Source of the DNA: Heterostelium multicystogenum
Lineage: Eukaryota > Evosea > Eumycetozoa > Acytosteliales > Acytosteliaceae
DNA: 40,444 bases
Assembly (NCBI GenBank): GCA_003667245.1
Contig: RCNN01000220.1
Location: forward strand, 1-40,444
Reading direction: 5' to 3'
Part shown: piece after piece, positions 20,494 to 31,766 of the stretch
Position numbering within the stretch: the first letter of the stretch is position 1
Layout of the letters: each line of letters opens with the position of its first letter
The notes under the pieces: generated by a model
Database searches by the model: none
Seen by the model: only the letters and a program-made list of their open reading frames with translations
What the model was told of the DNA's origin: nothing
Program-made: the position numbers and the translations under genes

Positions 20494-22127
20494 TTAAATT
20501 AAAATATTTTGGTTTTTAAAAAAAAACAAAACCCAAAAAAATACAAAATTTATTTTAGTTGTTTTTCTAACAGAAGCCTCCTGGGCAAACTGAAGTAGAT
20601 ATTTGGTCTCAAGAATTCGTGCATTGGTAACGGCAGTAGGGTCTGCCGAGTTTGGCATACGTAGGTCAAGATGATGTGCACCACCGTCGATAATGATAAC
20701 AACAATATCATTATTATCATCATTTGAAAGAACACCACCAGCACGCCATGGATCAAGAACACCATTACTGAAAATAATGTTACTAGTTTGACTTAAATCC
20801 TGTCCTTGGTAATAAGTAGTAATCCAGTTAGGATTAGGTGTTACTTGCCAAGTCTTTTGGCAATATTGTGTCAATTGTGAGAGAGACCATGGAGGCAGCT
20901 GGAAGAAATCTTGAACTCCATTCGAGGAGATAGGCAATGACCATGCTCTGTACAGGCTTGGTAGTCCCAGCAATCGGATCCAAGTGCACCTGTGGTGTAC
21001 ACAGATACATTGTTACATTGGCCTGCTTGACCTGATGAGTTGAAATATACATTCATAATTTGAACTAGTCCTGAATTTATCAGTTTCTTTTGAGAGCAAC
21101 TCGCATGACACATTAATTGGGTTACCTGGCATTGGCTCTAAAAAGTTTGCTGGATAAGGGTAGTCTGCCATAGCCATATAGGTGATGGCTGCTTCTAACC
21201 AATTAACTAAATCCTCTACTAGAAATATTATTGAAATAATTGGTCCAATTTTAATAGGTTGTATATTAATATATAATGGATATTTACATACAATTTGTCA
21301 ACTCTTCACACAAACGAAAACGTTTTGGAGAGTGTGCTTAGTCCACTAGGAGTGTTTGACATTTCAGCTATTTCGTTAAATGCACTATGAATACGAGTAG
21401 CACATGTACCTCAGAACTAGTATCAGCGAAATCGATTGTTTGCAATCTCATTGAATCCTCGGGGTTAGCATCAGTTCCCAAAAGTAGAGAATTGGGGCGG
21501 AGGCTGCCAATGCACCGTCAATAATATTGGGGTACTTCATTCTAAACCAAGATGCTAGCATACCTCCATATGATCCACCAACTGCCAAAACTGGACAATG
21601 AGAGGCACCTAAGTTGTTCAAAACGGCAGGTATTAGTTGAGCATAATCTGCAAGCGCTTGCTCGCTGGTGAGGAAACCAATAATTTCTGGTAGAGATGAA
21701 TCATTTCCAAAGGAAGTGTCTCACCATAGAATCTATGCTCTGCGAAGATCAGCAATGCACCCATCTCCTTGGCCAAAACATTGGTAACAAATTGTGAGTT
21801 TTCATAGAACCACACAATATCACCTTCATTTCCTGTATAGAATAATATGGGTGCTTCGCATATTGAACCAGTTGGGGGAGTCCAATAGGTGTCTGAAACA
21901 AGGTAACGTTGAGGGAATGTTCCTTTGTTAAAAAAGTTAAAGTGGTCCAATGTTTGCATATAGTAGTACTCCTCATATGGAGGAGGAGGTGGGTCATCGG
22001 GGTTGGATTTAATACCAAGATTTCTCTTACTGTAGTAAGGATATGGTGATCTAAATCTGTGGAACAATGGTTCACCAACAATACTCGTTATAAATAATGC
22101 TATAAATATAATATACACTGACTTCAT
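20494..22127 (-). CDS. Peptidase S28 serine carboxypeptidase (lysosomal Pro-X carboxypeptidase-like)
   Basis: This is a lysosomal or secreted serine peptidase cleaving next to proline. The start is ATG 22127 with signal peptide [18 protein letters not shown], preferred over the in-frame ATG nine codons upstream because it begins the signal. Family landmarks are [55 protein letters not shown], the nucleophile elbow [29 protein letters not shown], the catalytic Asp region [13 protein letters not shown] and the catalytic His region [13 protein letters not shown] 73-bp intron at 21219-21291 joins CEELTN to [11 protein letters not shown]. About five frame breaks are present. The frame to 20494 runs into an AT-rich tail, and the true stop is more likely near 20550, one homopolymer base away. 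Length is about 490 residues, normal for S28. Confidence 0.88.
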
Positions 22128-22254
22128 CGTGACATAATAATAATTACTTTGCAAATGATTTTACAAGGGTTCTGTAAGTTTCTTTTGATTTTGTTTTTTT
22201 TTTTGTTTTCTTTTTGTATGATACAAAGATATTTTAATGGAGATTTATTAAATA

Positions 22255-22860
22255 TTATTTTTTATGATTTGATAAATAACAATCAATGCAAAAGTCAATA
22301 TCGTACCTCTCATCATAACTATGAATATTGCAACAAGCAGCAAGAGAACAACATTGATTGTTGTGATGGTGATGAGAGTCACTGGTGATATTAGTTGTGA
22401 ACAATTATTGTTATCTGAATGAATAATACTTACTTGGTGATACAACATTTTATACAAAAGATATCCATGCAATCTCTACATTGCTTAGCACATTCTGGAC
22501 AGAGTTTATGGGTACATGAGGGACATTTGCATACTTGAGTTGGAGAGGCTGAGCAGACTTCACACTCTGAATTATATATTCCTTTGGCTTTAAAATGTTC
22601 GCTGAATGCCTGTGGCATATCTACATCTTTGTTTGTATTTTTATTTAAATTATGTGCACCCTTCATCAAAGTTTGAAGTGTTTTTTCTGCTATTCGTTAG
22701 ATTTGAAAGAAGGAATAATACTAATAATAATGGAATAAATACCTGATATTGCAATGTCATCATTCTTTTTACTTTTCAGTTGTTGTGTATTTGTGTTGTT
22801 TACAACATTTATTTTCTCTGTTGATTCATAGTCTAACCGACTCCTCTTTAAGTTAGACAT
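22255..22860 (-). CDS. Siva-like Cys-rich protein
   Basis: Three exons (22860-22743, 22689-22434, 22381-22255) total 501 bases and 166 residues, with no frame break. Introns at 22690-22742 and 22382-22433 have good GT-AG ends, and both junctions stay in frame. The N terminus (MSNLKRSRLDYESTEKIN) is charged, followed by a short AEKTLQTLMKGA segment. The C-terminal 90 residues carry a zinc-finger-like Cys array: CEVC, VCKCPSC, LCPECAKQCRDC, FCIKCC, CCSLAACC, then YDERYDIDFCIDCYL. The order and spacing resemble the C-terminal domain of animal Siva (CxxC...CxxC..LCxxC..C..C...C...Y....LCxxC). In animals Siva binds death receptors and has other cell-death roles; its role in an amoeba is unknown. 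Identification is by pattern only. Confidence 0.65.
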
Positions 22861-23025
22861 CTCATAAAATTGAAGTTTCGAACAATTACTTTTAACAGGT
22901 CAAAATTAGATCTGAAGTGAAAATACTTCAATCAGCTAAAAAACAAATTTTTTAAATTTTTTTGTAAATTTTTCTTATTTAACTACAAATTTTATCGTCA
23001 ACAGATTTATTTCAATTTTTTACCA
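22861..23025. promoter_or_regulatory. Divergent promoter between Siva-like and COA1-like genes
   Basis: This 165-bp spacer has T-tracts (TTTTTTAAATTTTTTTG near 22950) between two start codons pointing outward. Both genes must share it for initiation. Confidence 0.5.
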
Positions 23026-23943
23026 ATGCTTAGAAGAAGTTTATCATGTGGAATTAAACAATTCCACCAGAGAGGTTTATTGTTACCCTTTGCTCCCAAG
23101 AGATACACATTGAACAATACGCCAACTTTAAGTTTCAACAGTATCAGATATTTTTCTAGTAATAGCAATCACAATGAAAAGAAATCAAAACAAAAAGAAA
23201 CAGAGGACGAAGTTTTGATTGAAATGGAACAGGAGGAGCTCGATGAAGAGGTGTTAGCTAAGCAAGAAAGAATAAGAAAAGAGGTTGCAAAAAGAGTTGC
23301 CGCAGCACAAGCAGCCAAGGAGATTAATTCTCAAAATATACAACTTGATCAACCAAAATCAACAAGTGATGACCAGAGTGCTTCAGAAAAAGAACAACAA
23401 ACAGAGCAGCAAGAAGATATCAATCAGAATCTATTCCAAACTAAAACGATTTACTCTGTTTTTGCTACAGGTGTTTTATTGATGACAGGTGTTGTCGTAT
23501 ATAAATCTCCATTCTGGACTGAAGGTTTCAGTTTTATGCAGTCCCCAGCCAATCATCAAGCTATTTTAGGTGATATTTATCAAGACCATCGAAATCTCTT
23601 GGAAACAGGAAGTGCAGAATTCAACAGCTTAGCTCCTCCACATTCTGTTTTTATTGCTGAACAATTGGTAAGTGAATATTAAAAGCCATCAATGTACTCT
23701 TCTAATTTTTTTCAACAGATTCACTTAATGAGCAAAGAGGATTCTTTGTCATTTTCAATACCAATCCTCGAGAAATCATCTCAATCTTTGATTGCCACAG
23801 GAAATATTGACATTATTAAAGAAGGAAAGTTTTTTAGAGTTAGTAATCTTTTCATTGACGCAGTAAACGGATTCCATTTCGATATTGATATTCCAGATTA
23901 CAAATATGATACTACCAATCCAAAATATACACAATTTATGTAG
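23026..23943 (+). CDS. Mitochondrial inner-membrane protein, COA1/TIM21-like
   Basis: The N terminus (MLRRSLSCGIKQFHQRG) is a mitochondrial presequence. A highly charged coiled-coil-like segment follows (EEELDEE-type to EVAKRVAAAQAAKE), then one membrane span (TIYSVFATGVLLMTGVVVYK). The C-terminal domain has the helix-then-sheet pattern of the COA1/TIM21 fold: HQAILGDIYQDHRNLLETGS, then LSFSIPILEKSSQSLIATGN and KFFRVSNLFIDAVNGFHFDI. COA1 helps early cytochrome oxidase assembly and TIM21 acts in protein import; I cannot choose between them. A 51-bp intron at 23668-23718 joins FIAEQL to IHLMSKED. There are no frame breaks, and the length is 288 residues. Confidence 0.6.
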
Positions 23944-23946
23944 TTC

Positions 23947-23967
23947 AATAAAATTAATAATTTTATT
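23947..23967. terminator. Two opposed poly(A) signals in a 22-bp convergent gap
   Basis: A plus-strand AATAAA lies at 23947-23952, 3 bp after the COA1-like stop. A minus-strand AATAAA (TTTATT on plus) at 23962-23967 overlaps the stop codon of the peptidase gene. Cleavage sites 10-30 bp downstream would fall inside the opposite coding sequence. Confidence 0.55.
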
Positions 23968-26461
23968 AGATTGCCTCATATCTAACTTTGGGTGATTTAA
24001 GTGTGTAAATAATGTAAGTGATTGATAGAAAAGTAATGACAAACAATACAATTGGGGGCACAATGATACCAGCTTTCCAACTATTGGTAAAGCCATCATG
24101 TGAAGGTCTTGGAATAAGGGGTGATACAGGTGCAAGAAGCTTTTCGAGAACTGGGAATATTGGGGAACCAAATCCAGTAACAGTGTCATAGCCTGGTGTA
24201 GCAGGATATCCATATTGATTGCAGGGGAAAGCTTCAGGACAAGAGTTATCTCCCATCACAATATCATAAAATGCTTCAGGGTTTTGTGTACCTATGGCGT
24301 AAAGTGATGGATTAATAAATCCAAGTGGGTCCTGACCTCTTCTTAAAAGCTTATCGTTGATGATTGAGATTATGGATGCAATGGTGGGAGCTGAGGCAGA
24401 GGTTCCGTCAACTGGTACAATATCTCCTCCCAAAATGACAAGGTAATTGTGTCCCAAGGCTGAGATATCTGGATATGCACGTCCACTTTGATTGTAATAG
24501 GAGTGAGGAATATTAGTCAAATATGTATTGATATAATCGGAAGTTACGTTATTTTGATAGGCTGGTCTTCCAAAAATATTTGAGAATCCACCACCAGAGG
24601 TGATACGTGCCCCCGTTGCAATACTGGATGCTATTTCTCCAACTGAGTTGCATTTAACTGAAATTATGCCAACTGGTTTACTGGTACAAGCTGGAGAGGT
24701 TTGAGTGGAGAACTGAGTAGCACCAACTGCCAAGACATAGGGGGATGATGCAGGGAAAGATGGAACAAAATGGTCGAGTGGTGTATTTGTATTACCGTTA
24801 GCACCCATATCTCCACTTGAAAAAACAAGTGTCATTCCGAGTGCACCAGCTTTAATAAATTCTTGGTTGATTCTTTGCATATAGTCAACAGAAAGTGAGT
24901 CTTCATCATCTCCATATGAAATACTATGTACATAAATGATCTCTGGGCTATTTATTACATCTACGATCCAATCCTTTAGATATTGGTTTTAGTAAGTGCC
25001 TCATTATTACCAATCAAAGTTACTTACTAAGAAAGGCTCTTGGCCATTTGTAAGATTTCCTACCGACCAAAATGTAGTATTATAGCCGGCAGCTAAGCCC
25101 ATAAGGTATTGAATATCTAGAGAGGCCTCTCCTCCTGGGTTAGATTGGTCATTTGGTCCAACAACCGTTACTCGTTGAGAGAGTCTTGGGTCAATACCAA
25201 CCATCTTGAAGAATTGTACCAGGTCGGCATCAGAGTAATATTCATCTAGAAATTCTGCAACAGATTGAGAGTTTACTGACCAGTCTGACGAAATTGCTGT
25301 GTTATTTGAGAAAGATCCTGTCAAAAATGGCATTTGATATCTCTCTTGGATAACTTGAGGAGTGAGGAACTGACCAAGATAAGTTGTAGTTGTATAAGGA
25401 GCAGAAGTAGTATTGCTACTATAGATAGTGACTAAGCTTAAATTTAATGGGATATAGTTTTCTAAATTTCCACTTAGTTCACCAGATAAGCAAAACACAG
25501 TGTTGTTGGGGATTTGTAGAGTTTGGCATGATCTTAAGCACACAGCTTGTGCAAGATTGTTGGTAAACTCATCACATGGCTGGCAAGAAAGTTGATTTAA
25601 AAGAAGTTGGGTATTATAGTCTTGGGTACTAGAAGAAATCTGAAATCCTACAATTGAGTTACCATTGCAATTTAAACTAGGATCAGTTGTGGTATTTCCA
25701 TCTGAGCACTTGGGAAGGCTGATAAATGAAAAAGAAGTATCACCAGCATAGATACGTACAATGCTTGGAGAATTGGATGTGTCACCAGAGTCTTTTATTG
25801 ATGAGAGGAAGCTGTGGTCTGGCTTTAATGTATTGGATTTTTGAAGATTTGGGAATCGAACGGTACCACCAATGAAATGTACAAGATCAGAATGACGCTC
25901 ATTGAAGCTATACGGTCCAAGAGTACGAATAACACGTTTCTTGGTCACTATGTTTTCGAATTCTTGGAAGTTGGTATTTAAATGTTTGTTTGCATTCTCA
26001 ACGCTAACCTGCACAACAATGAAATCTGGCAACTGTTTAACAATGATAGCATCCATCTCTTGTACCAACCAATTTTTAAATTCATTGACTCTCTCTTGAT
26101 CTGGTTGGACAAATTGCATTCAATTGCTCTCTAGTTAACCGTTTTCTGTAATTGACATGTTTAGGATTCGAGATTTCATTATTTAATTTGCTCTTTAAAG
26201 AGATGTCAGAATTTAAAGTCATTCAACAAATTATCCTATATTTTAGTGTTAACTAACCTCAAGAGCTTCCACATTATTGAGACGCAGTGCAAAAGTCAAG
26301 GTGATTTGAGTTGACAGATCGACTTGCTTTGAACTTAAAACCCAACCACTTGGAACAGTCGAGTGCGAAAATCCAGCTTCTAAACTTTTCAACTTTAAAG
26401 GAGTACAGTTGACTACAGTTAAAATACAAATAATTAACAAGAAATATTTTATTTGAATCAT
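23966..26461 (-). CDS. Sedolisin (S53), tripeptidyl-peptidase-1-like, with C-terminal membrane anchor
   Basis: This is an acid serine-carboxyl peptidase of the lysosomal TPP1 type. Exon 1 (26461-26258) encodes the signal peptide MIQIKYFLLIICILTVVNC and the start of the pro-domain. Introns are at 26193-26257 and 24974-25027. The pro-domain shows NYRKRLTREQLNA and HSDLVHFIGGTVRFP. The catalytic Glu and Asp lie in GGEASLDIQYLMG with the correct four-residue spacing. The oxyanion Asp is in SSGDMGANG, the catalytic Ser in GTSASAP, and the C-terminal calcium-site region in YDTVTGFGSPIFP. Unusual points are a Cys-rich, glycosylation-rich insert of about 130 residues between pro-domain and catalytic core (for example QLSCQPCDEF and LRSCQTLQIP), and a final transmembrane helix (AGIIVPPIVLFVITFLSI) with a short tail. 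One frame break lies at about 26120. Length is about 790 residues, versus about 560 in human TPP1. Confidence 0.9.
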
Positions 26462-26619
26462 CTTTAAATTTATCTCAATAAATTAACTTCACATTTTAAA
26501 TTGAAGTTTAAACATTTGTCAATTTAAAAAAAAAACCAAAAAAAAAAAAAAAGAAAAATCTTCCCAGAATATTTTTGTTTGGTTGATCTGGTTAAGCCAT
26601 AAATAGTTGAATACATGCT

Positions 26620-29600
26620 TTAATATAAATTAATTCTGGGTAGTGATAGTGCGCTACCGCCATAGTTTGATATAAACTCAAAGATAATAATACTGACATG
26701 TGGTGGAAGATGGTTCTGAAAATCAAAGTACAGTGTACTATTGACTCTACTTTTTGGAATAAGTGCCTGGGAAAGCTAAAGAAAAGTTAGCTTCGAAATT
26801 TGCTACTCTATAGTGATTAGATACCTACATATTGGTGATCAACATATTCATTTTTTTGATTTGTTATAACACAACTGATGATTACACCCTTTGCTTGTGA
26901 TCTGACTCCTTCAGAATCATCATGTGTGATAATAGCACTGAATCCTTTGACTGTGGCAGCTGCATCGATATTAATGTGAATTGTTTTGGCAGACTTGACT
27001 TGGTTCGATATAGTTTTTATGGGATTTCTCTTTGGAGTAATCAATGAGTTAGAATACAATGTATTCTCATAGAGTTCCTTGTCTGAAGATTCAAGCGGTA
27101 TAGATGATGTGATAAAGGTAGGAATCTCCGAAAGGGAATCGTTATAGAAGCCGTGAATTGCAATTCTACCAATATGGAGGAATGGTTTTACTGGCTCATC
27201 ATTGTCATAAGCAAGAAAAGTTGGAAGGTTTGGTAATGTGAACTTCAATGAAATCATTCTGGCCTGCAATGGTTGAGGTAAGATATACGATATGCATGAT
27301 TGTGGTTGTATAACTTGATATTTAAGTAAGTATAAAGACGCTTCAAAGGAAAAAAATAAGAATTTACCTTGATTTGGATTGGAACTCCATCCATTTGGTT
27401 GGAATATCCAAGGTCCAACTGATTCTAGCTGTGATGTTGAGAGTGTCTTTCCAATTTTGATTTCAACTGATGGCACATTATAATTGTAGTAACCTAGTGA
27501 ATCAACGAGAAGGGTTATTGAATAGACTAATGAGTCATATGAAAGTGCAATGAAGATTTCAACAGAATTTATCGAAGTAGGTGCTGACCAATAGACGCTC
27601 AATGGTAGAACATCAGGTGGCAAAAGAATAATTTCTATTGGTGGTGAATTATTATCTTTAACCTATTAATTTATAAAAATAAGAGAAATGATCAACAGTT
27701 GCAGTTGTTATTTACTTACAACACTATAGAGTATTGAGCTCTTTGGATATTCTGATAGAGGTATCAAGGATTTGTTCATTGATTCATAAGTTTGGGTGGC
27801 AGTATTTGATTGGAAATGGAGGAGTACACGATGATAGAAATCAAGAATAATCTTTGATGACTCATAATAGTACTTAAAGTTTGAATCCTCAATCTTTTTG
27901 AAAAGAAACTCTTGTTTCATTATCAAAGTAGAGCAGGTATTACAAACTGAGAACAGTTTAGAGGTTTTATACTCTAGGATTCTAATGAGAGTTGAAGACA
28001 TACAGGATGGGCAGAATCTCTTGTAACAATAGGAGCATTGCTTATACCTGAACTTATCAAAATATCCAAGCTCCTTTCCACATTGAGGTCTCTGGCAAGT
28101 CCAATTGGATTGTTGTTTACTCTTTGTATACTTTCTAATATTTGATTCTATCTTTTCTTCTCTTTCAAAGATAAATCTAGAGGGGTTTAAAATATTGAAT
28201 GGAATACCAAGGGACTGTATGATCTGATCTCTTTTGAATGGTGAGATGTTCAGTGAAATTCTCTTCATCTCCAATTCAAGTGCATCTATTAACTTAAAAT
28301 TTGGTTGATTTAGAGAACCATTAAATATATCTAGCACTGCTTGTTCATATTGCTGTTCTGGAATAACTATAATTATCTGTTAATAAATAAAACTTGCTGC
28401 TTGTTTTCCTCCCAGCTTACCTTTTTTTTTGGTATTAAGTTGTATTGTTTCTGTCAAAGTACCACTGATAGACTCATCTTCCATAAAGGTTTGTCCACCA
28501 CTGTAATCTCTTATGAGTAATATCTCTTTTGGACTACTATCAGTACTCTTTGTCTCAACCAAATTATCTTGGATTGTAGGTAAACCACTTTGACTTTGGT
28601 TATTTGAGATGGTATTTTCAGGGAATCCAGTGTGATTCTGCAATACAGACAAAATGTTGGAAATCTCATGCTCAACAACGGTGTCCATTAATTTCTCTGA
28701 GTATTTTGATTCACTATTTAGATCTAATGGTGTATAATCTGTTCTTTCTAACTTATCCTGATCAATTGCTGATATATTGGCAGTGTCTAATACAAAATTA
28801 GATTCTAAATTAGCTTTTGATAGTGAGCATGATCTGATTAATGGGATCTTCTCAGTTGATAAACTAATGTGTTTTGACATATTAGTTTGATATCCAAACA
28901 CTTCAATCTTATAAAAAAATTAGTACAATTTAAGAATAATTTTATGATAATCATACCTTTCCAATGGTCAAAGGTACAGTATTTCCTCTGAATTCTAGTT
29001 TAACAAAACGATTCATAAATCTATTTGAGGAAACTAGAATGGGATCTTCTATTGGTGAAGCGCTATTATACTGATCCCAAGGACATAAGGAGACATCATA
29101 AGACAATTTAGTACCAGTTGTACATCTAGGAATTGATACTTCTTGGAGTACAATAAACATAGAATCAAGATAGTCCCCAAGATAAACATCCATTGTTTGT
29201 GGGAATTATCACTGTTGGTACCATGTGCAACAGTGAGACAAAGCTCAGTTACTATAGATGGGTGACTAAGATATATAATTACATCAGCTTTTGTATACTA
29301 TGTGGTAGAATCCAACAAAATCATCAATTTCTCTGATGAGGATAGAAGGATTAATATGACTCTTTTCTGTCAATGCGGGAAGGGAAATACTGTTGTGACT
29401 GGTGCTGCAGACAAAAGACTACATGGCTTTTCAAAGTATTGATTTGGTGAGTTAAATGGAAAGTGTTTTGAACCTAATATCCCTAAAAATATAAGGTATT
29501 GTCGATTTCTATTATCTTCTGTATTCGTGCTTTGATACTTTCTCTGTAAAGACTTTTAGTTGGTGAGTAATAGATTTGAAATGTATGGTGTGAGAATATC

Positions 29601-31534
29601 TTACTATTAAATGATTAACTGACGTAGCAGAGATACTATTAATATACTCTCTCATGATTGGAGTTGGTTGAGAAAGAGAATTTAGATACAATATGTTACA
29701 TACATCACTACTGGTTACGAAAAACTCAGTCAGTGTTAAAATATACCAAGTCGTTTGAGAGTGCTATTCATGGTGTCTAATGTGAAACTATACTATATGA
29801 GTAAGTATCACTGAAAACAATTCCCAATGATTTGGCCATTAGTGATACAATTTGAAAGCTGACAAAATATGTTGCAATATTGACTCGTTCAAGTGATTCC
29901 AGGCAATTGAATTTAATGATCTCTTTCTGATGAGTACACTGTTCAAAGATCAATCTTTTCTCTGGAATAGTTTGGTTTGTAATTTCAGCACTTGGATGTT
30001 GATTATATTCAGATGAGTCTTCATATAATATTTTAGCGGTACCCTTGGAGAATCCAGAATTTTCGATTGGTTCCTTAATTATAGACCACAATGAATGAAC
30101 TGTTTTTGAAAGTGATTGATTATTATTCTTTAGCTGTTGATACCAGTCAAAGTTTTGAAGGTTTAAGTTTAAATTAATGCTTGACATCACTTTGTTGCAC
30201 AGTTTATGATATAGTTGAGTTAAGGGACCTTCTTGGGGATCATCTAGTTTCAGTAGATTTACAAGATTTATAGTTGGCAATGATTTAGTTGGACCATATA
30301 TTGAGGTGTATCTCTTAAGTATGCTGTTAAAGTAATGATCAGAGTTTTCAAATTCGTTATCTTTTACCAGCAAGTCATTTCCTTGATTCTTTGGTCTTGC
30401 TCTCCACCAGAGAGGAATAGCACCACGTCTCCAAAGATTTGATGTCCAACTTATTGTATTCTGTGAAACTCTCCACATAATAATCTCACATTCATATTCA
30501 TTAGCGGCGCCACCCTTGTCATTTATACCATGACCATTTAAATAAGTTTCAGGATTAATTTTTGATCTCTTCATAATGTAGCATATTGATGCTATAAGTT
30601 TCATTTGGGTTAATACAGATTTGATTTTCATATATATATAATATATCATACCATTGTTATTTATTGGCTTTATAGATGTATATCCCTGCAGTAGTACAAC
30701 ACAAAGAAATGGCAAAGAGAATGTAATGAAAGGTCTTCGTATCCATTCATTCCATGTAAATTCAGGGCTGAATTGATCAGATATTTTGGGAGAAGGGAAG
30801 TAGTGTGTGAGGTCATATGTTTCACAGTAAAAGTGTGTACCATCCAACGGGTAGAGCTCAAGCTGAGACATAATATTTTGGACACTATCATTAGTTTCTT
30901 TGATCGTTTGGCTGGTGTGTGTATGACTATTAGAATTGTAATTTAGGTCACCATTCAATGATCCAGATGAGCCACTACTCCCATTACTATTTTGATTTGG
31001 CTGAGGTCCGTCTATTAATGCAGAGATTCCCAAATGATTTGCGTTGATTTGAGGTATATGTGGGTGTTGTTGGCAATTTAGTAGATGTAAGATATGACAA
31101 CTCTATCTTAATCCACTGAGTCTCAACAACAACATATATAGGATGCACACCCAACAGTTCTCCTTCACATCTTACTTTTGTAGCCACTAAAAGATAAGAG
31201 TATTTTTCTGCTATAAATGTAACCTATTAAGGCACTGACCCTTTGTTTTGATTTTAGTATATATTTCTTCTGAAGATATGCATTTGCTTGTCTATGATTT
31301 GGAAATAAGTCAAGACCCGCCAATCCTTCATAGTGCATCAAGCCTGATCTACCATCTATTCGAGTGATTTGTGTATCTTTTCTATACGAGAGTGATGATA
31401 CTATATACTAAGTTTGAAATTAATATTTAATCAACAATGGATTATCTTCAAGCTTATCTTACTAGATCACCATGTGCTGTTTCATATATGTCGTGGAAAG
31501 TTGATCTATTAACTTTTTGTGTTGAAGAATCCAT
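26620..31534 (-). CDS. SAC9-type phosphoinositide phosphatase homologue
   Basis: This is a long (about 1,500 residues) SAC-domain protein matching plant SAC9 along its whole length. Exon 1 (31534-31463, MDSSTQKVNRSTFHDIYE) splices over 31408-31462 to YIVSSLSYRKDTQITRID. The SAC domain shows VVETQWIKIEL, DGTHFYCETYDLTHYFPSP, CVVLLQGY, SNLWRRGAIPLWWRARPK, LNLQNFDWYQQLK and the CX5R loop KFNCLESLERVNIATYF (29885-29905). SAC9-specific C-terminal parts follow: EVSIPRCTTGTKLSYDVSLC, LELEMKRISLNISPFKRDQI, a Cys-rich zinc-finger-like segment (CQRPQCGKELGYF, KQCSYCYKRFCPSC, CNTC), YWSAPTSINSVEIFIALS and the C-terminal FEFISNYGGSALSLPRINLY. Several short introns and frame breaks (about 31214, 31040, 29770 and 29375) are present. 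I see no WW domain after the SAC domain, unlike Arabidopsis SAC9. It probably acts on PI(4,5)P2 or a related lipid, if active. Confidence 0.88.
29885..29905 (-). other. CX5R catalytic loop of the SAC domain, divergent
   Basis: It reads C-L-E-S-L-E-R-V. The Cys and Arg of CX5R are kept, but the two Asp residues usual in SAC enzymes (C-x-D-x-L-D-R-T) are Glu, and the residue after Arg is Val instead of Thr/Ser. Confidence 0.75.
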
Positions 31535-31766
31535 AATGCAGTTATTAGATATACATTGGTTAAATGATGTTTGTCAAAAAGAACCAAAAATTGTTGTTGA
31601 TAATTTTCAAACAGAAACAAAAAAAATCATTTTAGAGTTCAAAAACCAGATATTATTAATTAATTTTATTTTTTTGAGTTTGCAATGAGTTTGCACACTA
31701 TGGAGTGAGTTTGACACCAAAATTTTTGTATAAATACAATTAAACATGTGATTGTTCGTTAAACAA
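31535..31766. promoter_or_regulatory. Divergent promoter between SAC9 homologue and gene at 31767
   Basis: This 232-bp AT-rich spacer lies between outward-facing start codons. A GAGTTTGCAATGAGTTTGCACAC direct repeat (GAGTTTGCA twice, about 31676-31700) is followed by another ATGGAGTGAGTTTGACACC. These could be factor sites, but no known motif is assigned. Confidence 0.35.

Noticed and set aside
31437..31690. Plus-strand frame of 83 codons
   Set aside because: It lies antisense to exon 1 and intron 1 of the SAC9 homologue, whose splice junction is in frame with the conserved N terminus. The frame also runs into AT-rich spacer with no family match.
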